From Colwellia sp. PAMC 21821 (GTDB lineage Bacteria > Pseudomonadota > Gammaproteobacteria > Enterobacterales > Alteromonadaceae): a stretch of DNA of 64,000 nt. Of the stretch, positions 16,261 through 24,839 are shown one piece after another. Every line of letters starts with the position of its first letter. The stretch's first letter is position 1. The stretch spans positions 2,418,001 through 2,482,000 of the forward strand of contig NZ_CP014943.1 in the NCBI RefSeq assembly GCF_002077175.1, written 5' to 3'. The position numbers and the translations under genes are program-made. The notes under the pieces were generated by a model. That model had not been told where the DNA came from. It made no database searches and saw only the letters and a program-made list of their open reading frames with translations.

Positions 16261-18273
16261 TTAAAGTGATAAGTTATCTAAAATATCATCTTCTACTAAG
16301 TTGGCTAAGGTGACTTTTAGCTTTGGTGTGCGCGCCATTTCACGTTTTATAGCAAAGTTGGCTTCGGCATTACGTGCCCAGCTGCGACGAGCAATACCAT
16401 TATTAACATCAAATAGTAACATTGATTTTAATCGGCGCTCTGCTGCGTCTGAGCCGTCGAGTAGCATACCAAACCCCCCATTAACCACTTCACCCCAACC
16501 AACGCCGCCACCATTGTGGATTGAAACCCAAGTTGCGCCACGGAAACTGTCACCAATAACATTATGAATCGCCATGTCGGCCGTAAATCGGCTACCATCG
16601 TAAATGTTTGACGTTTCACGAAATGGTGAGTCAGTGCCACTAACATCGTGATGATCACGACCAAGGACAACAGGGCCAATTTCACCGGTATTAATAGCAT
16701 CGTTAAAGGCTTTTGCAATTTCCATACGACCTTGCGCATCAGCGTAAAGAATACGCGCTTGCGAGCCAACCACTAACTTGTTTTGCTTAGCGTCTTCAAT
16801 CCAGGTGATGTTATCTTGCATTTGTTGCTGAATCTCTTCTGGCGACTCTTGCATGATTTTTTTCAGCACGCTTGCAGCAATAGCATCGGTTTTGTCTAAA
16901 TCTTCAGGCTTACCCGAAGCACAAACCCAACGAAATGGTCCAAAACCATAGTCAAAACACATAGGTCCTAAGATATCTTGCACGTAAGAAGGGTATTTAA
17001 AGTCAATGCCATTTTCTGCCATAACATCGCCACCCGCGCGTGATGCTTCTAAAAGAAAAGCGTTGCCGTAATCAAAAAAGTACGTGCCGCGTGCGGTATG
17101 TTTGTTAACCGCATCAGCATGACGTTTTAATGTCGATTGTACTTTTTCTTTGAATACTTCCGGTTCTTCACGAATCAATCGATTTGATTCTTCATAACTA
17201 ATATCGACAGGATAATAGCCACCTGACCATGGGTTGTGCAGTGAAGTTTGGTCTGAGCCTAAATGAATATAAATCTCGTGTTCGTAAAAGCTCTCCCAAA
17301 CATCAACGATATTGCCAATATAGGCAATTGAGACAACTTCTTCGTTCGCTTGCGCAGTTTTAACGCGTGCAACAAGTTCATCCATGTTATCAATTAACTC
17401 GTCAACCCAACCTTGCTGATGGCGCTTAGTTGCTGCATTTGCATTAACTTCTGCACAAACAGTGACACAGTTAGCAATATTACCTGCTTTAGGTTGCGCG
17501 CCACTCATGCCGCCTAAGCCCGCAGTAAGGAATATTTTACCTTGCGTTTTTTCACCCTTGTTGAGTACTTTACGAAAAGCGTTCATCACAGTAATGGTTG
17601 TGCCATGTACTATGCCTTGTGGACCAATGTACATAAATGAACCTGCGGTCATTTGGCCATATTGAGTGACACCTAAGGCGTTAAACTTTTCCCAATCATC
17701 AGGTTGAGAGTAGTTCGGGATCATCATACCGTTGGTAACAACTACACGTGGTGCATCTTCCGACGACGGAAATAAGCCCATCGGGTGACCAGAGTATAAA
17801 TGTAAGGTTTGATCGCTTTCCATCTCACTTAAATACTTCATGGCTAATAAATATTGTGCCCAGTTTTGGAACACCGCACCGTTACCACCATAAGTAATTA
17901 GCTCTTCAGGGTGCTGCGCCACGGCTGGATCTAGGTTATTCTCAACCATCAGCATAATAGCAGCAGCTTGCTGACATTTTGCAGGGTAGTCAGCAATTGA
18001 GCGTGCTTTTAAGTGATAGCTAGGCTTAAAGCGATACATGTAAATACGGCCAAAGTCTGTTAACTCTTTTGCAAATTCTGTTGCTAGTTCCTGATGCCAC
18101 TCTTTTGGAAAGTAGCGTAGCGCATTTCTTATCGCTAACTGCTTTTCAGCTACAGAAAGAATGTCTTTACGCTTAGGCGCTCGATTAGCGTCAGCAGGGT
18201 ATGGCTTAGCAGCAGGTAGCTCACTAGGAATACCCTGTTTTATTTCATTTTGAAAATTAATGGCTGTTTCCAT
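16261..18273 (-). CDS. hutU: Urocanate hydratase
   Basis: HutU converts urocanate to imidazolonepropionate, the second step of histidine breakdown, using tightly bound NAD+. Family marks include ELITYGGNGAVFQNWAQY, the MTAGSFMYIGPQGIVHGTT region, TAGLGGMSGAQPKAG, FDYGFGPFRWVCASG and GRDHHDVSGTDSPFRETSNIYDGS. At 670 residues it belongs to the long form found in some bacteria and in animals, rather than the roughly 555-residue Pseudomonas form, with a longer N-terminus. It lies 18 bases after hutH in the same direction, so they are co-transcribed. The start is the ATG at 18273. Confidence 0.96.
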   Translation of the reverse strand: METAINFQNEIKQGIPSELPAAKPYPADANRAPKRKDILSVAEKQLAIRNALRYFPKEWHQELATEFAKELTDFGRIYMYRFKPSYHLKARSIADYPAKCQQAAAIMLMVENNLDPAVAQHPEELITYGGNGAVFQNWAQYLLAMKYLSEMESDQTLHLYSGHPMGLFPSSEDAPRVVVTNGMMIPNYSQPDDWEKFNALGVTQYGQMTAGSFMYIGPQGIVHGTTITVMNAFRKVLNKGEKTQGKIFLTAGLGGMSGAQPKAGNIANCVTVCAEVNANAATKRHQQGWVDELIDNMDELVARVKTAQANEEVVSIAYIGNIVDVWESFYEHEIYIHLGSDQTSLHNPWSGGYYPVDISYEESNRLIREEPEVFKEKVQSTLKRHADAVNKHTARGTYFFDYGNAFLLEASRAGGDVMAENGIDFKYPSYVQDILGPMCFDYGFGPFRWVCASGKPEDLDKTDAIAASVLKKIMQESPEEIQQQMQDNITWIEDAKQNKLVVGSQARILYADAQGRMEIAKAFNDAINTGEIGPVVLGRDHHDVSGTDSPFRETSNIYDGSRFTADMAIHNVIGDSFRGATWVSIHNGGGVGWGEVVNGGFGMLLDGSDAAERRLKSMLLFDVNNGIARRSWARNAEANFAIKREMARTPKLKVTLANLVEDDILDNLSL

Positions 18274-18291
18274 GGTTATTAACTCCCCTTA

Positions 18292-19809
18292 TTATGCATC
18301 AAAGCTAACGGTAAATGCTTGAGATCTAACTAATGCTATCATGGCATCAATATCAGGTTTTAATAGTCTATCTTCTTCAAGTTTTGCCACTTTCGCTCTG
18401 ATCACTTGGAAGTTTTTCTCAATAATGTCTGAACATTTATTAGGGCGTCTAAACTCAATCGCTTGTGCAGCATACATAAGTTCAATCGCAATAATTTTTT
18501 CTAAATTGCCTAAGATCTGATTAAACTGTCGACTTGAAATACTGCCCATAGACACATGATCTTCTTGCCCCATTGATGTTGGTACACTGTCAGCAGAAGG
18601 TGGAAAACAAAGCGATTTGTTTTCGGTTACTAACGCCGCGGTAGTATATTGCGGGATCATCATGCCTGAATTTAAACCGCCTGAAGCGGTTAATAAACGA
18701 GGTAAACCATGTAAACCTTCTAACAATAAGTAACAGCGACGGTCAGAAATATTACCCAGTTCTGCACTCGCAATCGAGGCATAATCAAGCACCATAGCTA
18801 AAGGTTGGCCGTGGAAGTTACCACCCGAAATAGCTTCTTCACTGCTGATAACGATAGGGTTATCAGTGACAGAGTTCATTTCAATTTCAGTGAGTTCATT
18901 TAAATGCTTATAGGCGTTACGAGATGCACCGTGAACTTGTGGAATACAGCGCAGTGAGTATGGGTCTTGCACACGTCCACAGTTGGTGTGAGATGACATG
19001 TTTTCAGAGCCAGTAAAGAACATTCTCATGCGTTCAGCAACTTCTAAATTACCCGGGAACGGTCGAGTAGCGTGCAGTTCTTCTCTAAACGGCGACTGAC
19101 TACCTTGCATGCCTTCGATGCTCATTGCACCGGTTAAGTCAGCTAAATTTAGCAAGTAACGCATCTTAGTTAAGCCAGTGATAGCGTGCGCTAAAATAAA
19201 CTGTGTACCATTAATTAACGCTAAGCCTTCTTTTGCGTGTAATTCCATTGGCGCTAAACCATGCTCTTTTAGTGCTTGTGCGGCTGGGATTATTTTGTCA
19301 GCTTGTCCTGCTTTGCTTTGCCAGAACTCGCCTTCACCGAGCAACGGTAAAAATAAATGTGACAGTGGCGCTAAATCGCCTGATGCGCCTACAGAGCCTT
19401 GCTCTGGAACAACAGGGATAAGGTCAAGTTCTAGAAACGCTAACATTCTTTCAACTGTTTCTAAACGAATGCCTGAAAAACCTTTGCTTAGTGCATGTAC
19501 CTTGGTGATCAACATCAGTTTTGAAATAGCTTTGTCAATCGGTTCACCCACACCAACTGCATGCGTAATTAGTAAATTCGTTTGCAGTAAATTGGTTTGT
19601 TCAGGTGTAATTTGCGTATCACATAACGGCCCGAAACCGGTATTAATACCATATACAGCGACATCGGATGCCGCCATTTTATCAACTCTTGCACGACTGA
19701 TATTAATTTTATCTAACGCTTCTTGGCAAAGTTCTGCTTTGATACTGCCGTTGGCAATACCATTAACAATATCAAGATCTAGATGGTCGATACCGTATTT
19801 AAATGTCAT
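18292..19809 (-). CDS. hutH: Histidine ammonia-lyase
   Basis: HutH removes ammonia from L-histidine to give urocanate, the first step of the Hut pathway. The MIO cofactor tripeptide Ala-Ser-Gly sits at residues 142-144 in GSVGASGDLAPLSH. The catalytic tyrosine region VAVYGINTGFGPL lies near residue 51. Other family segments are QDPYSLRCIPQVHGA and SVPTSMGQEDHVSMG. The length of 505 residues is normal. It is followed by hutU (18-base gap) and preceded by hutC (23-base gap) in one unit, which HutC very likely represses. Confidence 0.98.
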   Translation of the reverse strand: MTFKYGIDHLDLDIVNGIANGSIKAELCQEALDKINISRARVDKMAASDVAVYGINTGFGPLCDTQITPEQTNLLQTNLLITHAVGVGEPIDKAISKLMLITKVHALSKGFSGIRLETVERMLAFLELDLIPVVPEQGSVGASGDLAPLSHLFLPLLGEGEFWQSKAGQADKIIPAAQALKEHGLAPMELHAKEGLALINGTQFILAHAITGLTKMRYLLNLADLTGAMSIEGMQGSQSPFREELHATRPFPGNLEVAERMRMFFTGSENMSSHTNCGRVQDPYSLRCIPQVHGASRNAYKHLNELTEIEMNSVTDNPIVISSEEAISGGNFHGQPLAMVLDYASIASAELGNISDRRCYLLLEGLHGLPRLLTASGGLNSGMMIPQYTTAALVTENKSLCFPPSADSVPTSMGQEDHVSMGSISSRQFNQILGNLEKIIAIELMYAAQAIEFRRPNKCSDIIEKNFQVIRAKVAKLEEDRLLKPDIDAMIALVRSQAFTVSFDA

Positions 19810-19832
19810 CTTAATGCTCCTAAACTAAAAAA

Positions 19833-20549
19833 CTAAAAAATTAAGTGGCTACCTAAGCGGTATTTATTACCCGGTGCCGTTAATATGGCTAAGCTGACAA
19901 CACCTTGACTTGACCAGGTACGACGCTTGACCTGTAAACAAGGGGTAGTATTGCTAATAGCCAATAATTGGTTGATTTCATCTTTCGCTAAGACAGCCTC
20001 CACTTCATGTGTGGCTTCTGTTAGTGGCGCTTCTGATGATAAATATTCATGGGGTGTTATTTGTGTAAAGTCTTGCTTGAGATAATTAGCGACTAATTTG
20101 GGATTAACAAAGCGTTGCTCTAATTGAATAGGTGAATTATTTTCAAAGTGTAGTACGCTTGAGAAGTAGGCTATGTCACCGGCTTTAAGGGACAATAATA
20201 TTGCTATTTCTTCATTAACTTCAACGGCCTTTAAGGTCAGTTGCTCAGCATGATATTGATGCCCACGGTCATCTATCTCATCTGCTATATTTCGGATTTC
20301 TAATAATGAAGACTGGGATTTAAAGGTCGCAACAAAAGTGCCAGAACCTTGTGAACGCACTAACAATCCTTGCTCTGTTAGCTCTTGTAAAGCACGACGT
20401 GCGGTCATTCTACTAACAGAGAACTGTTCCGACAGTTCATTTTCCGAGGGCACTTTACTATGTTCAAGCCACTGTCCTGACTCTATTTTTCCACAAATAT
20501 ATTGTTTTATAACTCTATATTTTGCTATTTTTACTTGTGTCATTGTCAT
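19833..20549 (-). CDS. hutC: Histidine utilisation repressor, GntR family
   Basis: HutC is a GntR/HutC-subfamily repressor that releases DNA when urocanate binds. The winged-helix domain (about residues 8-72) has KVPSENELSEQFSVSRMTARRAL and then LLVRSQGSGTFVA. The UTRA effector domain follows (about 90-235), with FENNSPIQLEQRFVNPKLVANYL. ATG at 20549 (or 20543) gives about 238 residues, the normal length. A longer frame from 20603 would run through one of the operators and is rejected. It is the first gene of the minus-strand hut unit, so it is autoregulated. Confidence 0.95.
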   Translation of the reverse strand: MTMTQVKIAKYRVIKQYICGKIESGQWLEHSKVPSENELSEQFSVSRMTARRALQELTEQGLLVRSQGSGTFVATFKSQSSLLEIRNIADEIDDRGHQYHAEQLTLKAVEVNEEIAILLSLKAGDIAYFSSVLHFENNSPIQLEQRFVNPKLVANYLKQDFTQITPHEYLSSEAPLTEATHEVEAVLAKDEINQLLAISNTTPCLQVKRRTWSSQGVVSLAILTAPGNKYRLGSHLIF

Positions 20550-20585
20550 GCCTAATGCTGGATAATGTGTAGAGTAACTCTTAAC

Positions 20586-20597
20586 TTGTATATACAA
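20586..20597. promoter_or_regulatory. HutC-type operator 1
   Basis: TTGTATATACAA is a perfect 12-bp palindrome carrying the TGTATATACA core known for HutC sites. It lies 37 bases before the hutC start. Confidence 0.88.
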
Positions 20598-20625
20598 TCT
20601 CACTTTTATAGCGCGAGGTCAATAG

Positions 20626-20637
20626 TTGTATATACAA
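20626..20637. promoter_or_regulatory. HutC-type operator 2
   Basis: This is a second, identical TTGTATATACAA palindrome, 40 bases from the first, between hutC and hutI. The pair can silence both divergent promoters. Confidence 0.88.
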
Positions 20638-20685
20638 GCTTGCTTGTTAATTTGCTATCAGTTAGAGTTAATTTATTAATAAACG

Positions 20686-20747
20686 CTAATCTTCTTAACG
20701 CCATGGGTTATTCGTCATGGTGTTTATCAATGTAACGTTAAGATTAG
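20686..20747 (+). other. Nested inverted repeats in the hutI leader
   Basis: CTAATCTT..TTAACG (20686-20700) pairs imperfectly with CGTTAAGATTAG (20736-20747). Inside it, CCATG (20701-20705) pairs with CATGG (20716-20720). Together they could form a cruciform or an mRNA hairpin ending 27 bases before the hutI start. A second regulator site is the alternative. Confidence 0.4.
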
Positions 20748-20773
20748 TCATTAACCGATAATTTGGAATTTTT

Positions 20774-22009
20774 ATGTCGACTGAAACACAAACTTGGCAA
20801 ACGCTTTGGACAAATGTCAATTTAGCTACCATGACCGAAGGTGCAACAGGTTACGCCAGTATTGAAAATGGTGCGATAGCCATTGCCAACGGAAAAATTG
20901 CTTGGCTGGGCACTAAAGCCGAGCTACCTAGTTTCGATGAAAAAAAGGTGCAAGTAATTGATGGTAAGGGCGCTTGGCTAACCCCAGGTTTAGTCGACTG
21001 TCATACCCATATTGTTTATGGTGGCAACCGCGCTAATGAATTTGAAATGCGCCTTGAAGGCAAAAGTTATGAAGAAATTGCCAATGCCGGCGGAGGTATT
21101 GTTTCAACGGTTAAAGCTACTCGTGCAGCGAGTGAGACTGAGCTGTTCAACAGTGCTTTAAAACGTTTAACAACATTGCACCAGCAAGGCGTTACTACCA
21201 TTGAAATTAAATCAGGTTATGGTTTAGACACCGATAATGAAATTAAAATGTTAAACGTCGCCAAAAAACTTGGCCACACATTACCTGTAACAGTACTTAA
21301 AACATTTTTAGGTGCCCACGCCTTGCCTGTTGAGTACAAAGACCGCGCGGATGCATATATCGATTTGGTCTGTGAAGAGATGATCCCTAAAATATCGGCA
21401 AAAAACTTGGCTGATGCCGTTGATGTATTTTGTGAAGGTATCGGCTTTAGTTTAGCGCAAACCGAGAAAGTGTTTAGCGCGGCAAAAGCGCATAATTTGC
21501 CTATAAAAGTACATGCTGAACAGTTATCAAACTTAGGGGGGACTGAGTTAGCCGCAAAATACCAGGCACTTTCTTCAGATCATATTGAATTCCTAGACGA
21601 GGCTGGTATTAAAGCGATGAAAGAAGCTGATATGACGGCAGTTTTGTTACCGGGTGCCTTTTACTTCTTGCGCGAAACTCAATTACCGCCAATGGAGCTG
21701 TTACGAAAACATGGGGTAAGTATGGCTATTGCCACCGACTCAAATCCTGGTTCATCGCCGATAAGTTCTCTGCAACTTATGCTGAACATGGCTTGCACAT
21801 TCTTTAGATTAACACCTGCAGAAGCGCTTGCAGGCGTTACATGCCATGGCGCTAAAACGTTAGGGCTTGCTAAAAGCAAAGGGCAGCTGGCGATAGGCTT
21901 TGACGCCGATATTGCTTGCTGGGATATAGAGCAACCAGCCGAGTTATGTTATCAGTTTGGTGTTAATCCTTTGACTCACTTAATGCAAGCAGGAAAAATG
22001 GTTATTTAA
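20774..22009 (+). CDS. hutI: Imidazolonepropionase
   Basis: HutI opens the ring of imidazolonepropionate to give N-formimino-L-glutamate, the third Hut step. It is a 411-residue amidohydrolase with the metal-binding HxH in [22 protein letters not shown], the substrate segment [12 protein letters not shown], a second metal histidine in [13 protein letters not shown] and the aspartate in [11 protein letters not shown]. It stands alone on the plus strand, divergent from hutC, with two HutC operators in the gap. No hutG (formimidoylglutamase) is found nearby, so the pathway is completed from elsewhere in the genome. Confidence 0.97.
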   Translation: MSTETQTWQTLWTNVNLATMTEGATGYASIENGAIAIANGKIAWLGTKAELPSFDEKKVQVIDGKGAWLTPGLVDCHTHIVYGGNRANEFEMRLEGKSYEEIANAGGGIVSTVKATRAASETELFNSALKRLTTLHQQGVTTIEIKSGYGLDTDNEIKMLNVAKKLGHTLPVTVLKTFLGAHALPVEYKDRADAYIDLVCEEMIPKISAKNLADAVDVFCEGIGFSLAQTEKVFSAAKAHNLPIKVHAEQLSNLGGTELAAKYQALSSDHIEFLDEAGIKAMKEADMTAVLLPGAFYFLRETQLPPMELLRKHGVSMAIATDSNPGSSPISSLQLMLNMACTFFRLTPAEALAGVTCHGAKTLGLAKSKGQLAIGFDADIACWDIEQPAELCYQFGVNPLTHLMQAGKMVI

Positions 22010-22082
22010 CGCATAATTTACTTGGTGCGTGGTTACTGTACAAAAGCTAGCGGATTGATTAGTCTAAGGAGATGTTGTCGGT

Positions 22083-24182
22083 TTGGGTTTTGTTATGGCT
22101 AGCTACAGTGCTGCGCGCCTTGTTATGTTTTCTTTGTTTGCAATCATTTTAAGCTTCAGTTTTATCTCCTTTGAAGCCAGTGCTGCGAGTGAGTCTTTCT
22201 CATTTATTGAGTTTAATATTGCCTTTGTTTTAGGCTTAAGTTTACCGGTATTATTAATGGTATTTATCATTAAACCTAGGCCGGCTATTAAAAAACGTTT
22301 ACCTGTTTTGTTGACCATAGCTTTACTTGGTTTGCTGTATTCCTTGAATTTTCACCCTCAAAATCACCTTTATACTAGTTTAATTTTTGGCTGCTTAATT
22401 TTCCAAATAATCAGTTATTGGTCGTGTAATTATCATCTTGTTGGCAAAACCTTAAGTTCCAGCTTTAGCCTGAAAAATGGGCTTTTCTTTGGACTCTTTT
22501 GTATATACATATTTGCACTTTACTCAGCCGTAGTAAGTGCTTCAGTTGCTTGGCTGCTTATGGCGAGTGTGCAAGTTATTATTACGCTGATCTATATTTG
22601 GTTATCTCGAAATACCAGTCACGAAGTTAATATTCGCTCATTAACTTTACTGGCCATTAATATCGTTTTTGCCGCGGGCATTTATTTTTGGCTAGCAGGG
22701 AACTTAGCATTAAACTTACTTGTTGCGATTAGCGTGACAACGTATTTGTTAGCCATGGCGAATGGCTGCTGGCACATAATTACTACTTTAATTACGCGAG
22801 AAAACGATCACAAGGCGCTGTCGACTCGACCACAGGTTCAGGTGTCTTACGACCCAACAACCAACTTGCCTAACTATCAATATGCCTTATCTTTTTTTGA
22901 GCAAAGTATCGTCAACAACGATTCTGCCCGTTATGCGGTCATTATCTTTAAACCTATAAATTTTCAACAAATTAATGGTGTGTTAGGTCATCATAATTCA
23001 GATATTTTACTGTTACAGCTGGCGTATTGCTTACAAAAATCGATTGAAAGTAAAGATGAGTTACTGAACTTTTCAACACCAGAGTCGCCGGTTAGGCTTG
23101 CTCGCTTGCAAGGACTTCATTTTTTACTCGTGATGGATGTGTCACAAACCAAGCACAGTGAAGATCTTATTATTGAACAACTTTGTAAAGAGCTTGCGCT
23201 TGCTGTACCAGGACCGATGAGTTTTAAAAGTTTTTCGTCATTTTTTAAACTAGCTTTTGGTGTTGCTTTTGTTGGTCAAAATAGCCATAACCTGACTGAA
23301 GTTATTTCCTGGGCTGAAGACGCATTATTGCAAGCTGAAAAACAGCAAAAATTAGTCGGCTTTTTCAATCAAGAGATCGCTATTTTTAATCAGCAACAAT
23401 TGCATAAAATGGAACAGCTCAAATATGCCATTCAACATAATACGTTGCAGTGGAGCCTTCAACCTCAAGTGAAAGTACAAAGTAAACGCCTTATCGGCTT
23501 TGAAATGCAAGTCAGCTGGCAACGCCAAGATGATGAGATTTTAAACCTTGCTGATATGATGGTGATTGCTGAACAAAGTGGTGATTCTTATACCTTGAGT
23601 CGACAAATAGTGAGTCAGGCCTTTAAGGCGATAGCCGAGCTTCAGCACTTAAATATGTCGATACCCGTTGCGATTAAGTTACCGGAGAATAGTTTATTAG
23701 AACCTGATCTTATTGATTATATTGAACAACAAGCAGAGACGCATAACGTTGATTGTCAGTGGCTGATGGTGGAAGTTCAAGAGGCAATATTGCTAATGTC
23801 TTCACCCCAAGCTAAAGCGAGTATTGATCAGCTAAAATCACTCGGGGTTAAGATTTCTATTGATCAATTTTCAGGTAGTTACGAAGCCTTAAGATATATT
23901 CGTCGCATGGCGGTGAGTGGCATTAAAATAGATTGTTATTCTCTCGCAAAAGCGACAGCAGGCTCTTCTGATAAAGCCATCATCAATGCGCTAATTACCT
24001 TAACACGCAAAATGGATCTACCATTAATTGGTACTAATATTAATGTCATCGCAATCGAAGAAATGTTTATTGCAATGGGAGGGGAATTTGGTCAAGGGCA
24101 GCGCTATAGTGCAGGAATAACCCAAGAAGAATTACCATACTGGTTAACAGCATGGCAAAAACAGTATCCTGATAATGCTTAA
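22083..24182 (+). CDS. Membrane GGDEF-EAL protein with both catalytic motifs degenerate
   Basis: This 699-residue protein has about eight membrane helices in residues 10-235, then a GGDEF-like domain (about 255-415) and an EAL-like domain (about 430-690). The fold-level signals are present (YDPTTNLPNYQYALSFFEQS; IDQLKSLGVKISIDQFSGSYEALRYIRRM). Catalytic motifs are lost: the GGDEF position reads LQGLHFLL, the EAL motif reads FEMQVSW, and DDFGTGYSSL has become DQFSGSYEAL. Enzymatic turnover of cyclic di-GMP is therefore unlikely; a receptor, scaffold or partner role is inferred. The start is TTG at 22083 with AAGGAG 11 bases upstream; ATG at 22095 is the alternative. It follows hutI by 73 bases. 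Confidence 0.85.
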   Translation: MGFVMASYSAARLVMFSLFAIILSFSFISFEASAASESFSFIEFNIAFVLGLSLPVLLMVFIIKPRPAIKKRLPVLLTIALLGLLYSLNFHPQNHLYTSLIFGCLIFQIISYWSCNYHLVGKTLSSSFSLKNGLFFGLFCIYIFALYSAVVSASVAWLLMASVQVIITLIYIWLSRNTSHEVNIRSLTLLAINIVFAAGIYFWLAGNLALNLLVAISVTTYLLAMANGCWHIITTLITRENDHKALSTRPQVQVSYDPTTNLPNYQYALSFFEQSIVNNDSARYAVIIFKPINFQQINGVLGHHNSDILLLQLAYCLQKSIESKDELLNFSTPESPVRLARLQGLHFLLVMDVSQTKHSEDLIIEQLCKELALAVPGPMSFKSFSSFFKLAFGVAFVGQNSHNLTEVISWAEDALLQAEKQQKLVGFFNQEIAIFNQQQLHKMEQLKYAIQHNTLQWSLQPQVKVQSKRLIGFEMQVSWQRQDDEILNLADMMVIAEQSGDSYTLSRQIVSQAFKAIAELQHLNMSIPVAIKLPENSLLEPDLIDYIEQQAETHNVDCQWLMVEVQEAILLMSSPQAKASIDQLKSLGVKISIDQFSGSYEALRYIRRMAVSGIKIDCYSLAKATAGSSDKAIINALITLTRKMDLPLIGTNINVIAIEEMFIAMGGEFGQGQRYSAGITQEELPYWLTAWQKQYPDNA

Positions 24183-24668
24183 CTAGTCGATATCTAAGGG
24201 ATCTGGAGATAAAATGACACCCGTATTATCTGCATAAATATGATCGTCAGGTAAAAATGTCACGCCAGCAAAGTTTATAGCTAGATCGCTTTCACCAATA
24301 TTACTGGTGCTTGCGCCAACGGGAATCGACAGTAAACCTTGAATACCAATATCAATATCTTCTAAAGCGTCAACGTCGCGAACGCTGCCAAAGCAAATGA
24401 TGCCTTCCCAGTTATTTTTCGCCGCTTGCTCTGCAATATTAATATCAATAAGCGCCCGGCGTGTTGAGCCTCCACCATCAATAACCAATACTTTACCCGT
24501 GCCGTCAGTTTCGGCTAACTCGGCGATCAAGCCATTATTCTCAAAGCACTTTATGGTTACAACTTTTCCACCAAACGAGCTTCTGCCACCGTAATTACTA
24601 AATACTGGCTCAAGTACATCGATTAAATCAGTGTAAATATCACACAGTTCTGAAGTGTTGTATTCCAT
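24183..24668 (-). CDS. rraA: Regulator of ribonuclease E activity A
   Basis: RraA is a trimeric protein that binds RNase E and the degradosome helicase and dampens mRNA decay. The 161 residues match the family length. Typical segments are the opening [45 protein letters not shown] and [19 protein letters not shown]. RraA is related in fold to methyltransferase-like and aldolase proteins but has no catalytic role in this form. It is convergent with the preceding gene, with the two stop codons directly adjacent. Confidence 0.95.
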   Translation of the reverse strand: MEYNTSELCDIYTDLIDVLEPVFSNYGGRSSFGGKVVTIKCFENNGLIAELAETDGTGKVLVIDGGGSTRRALIDINIAEQAAKNNWEGIICFGSVRDVDALEDIDIGIQGLLSIPVGASTSNIGESDLAINFAGVTFLPDDHIYADNTGVILSPDPLDID

Positions 24669-24839
24669 TGTAAGTATTTCCTAATAGCGTTCATTCTTAA
24701 CTAGTATAACGGCTGAATACATAGGCACAACCGCTAAGCCATTATAGTTACTAAATAAATATTGAAAGCGTTGTTACTTGTAATTAGTTAAAAAACATTA
24801 TTTAATAGCCAATATTATCTTCTAATAAGAGTTGTATTT

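Noticed and set aside
16301..19828. Long open frames on the strand opposite hutU and hutH
   Set aside because: They mirror the coding strands of well-supported enzymes, lack ribosome sites, and show no family features.
20549..20603. Longer N-terminus for HutC
   Set aside because: The extension would run across a HutC operator and has no family support.
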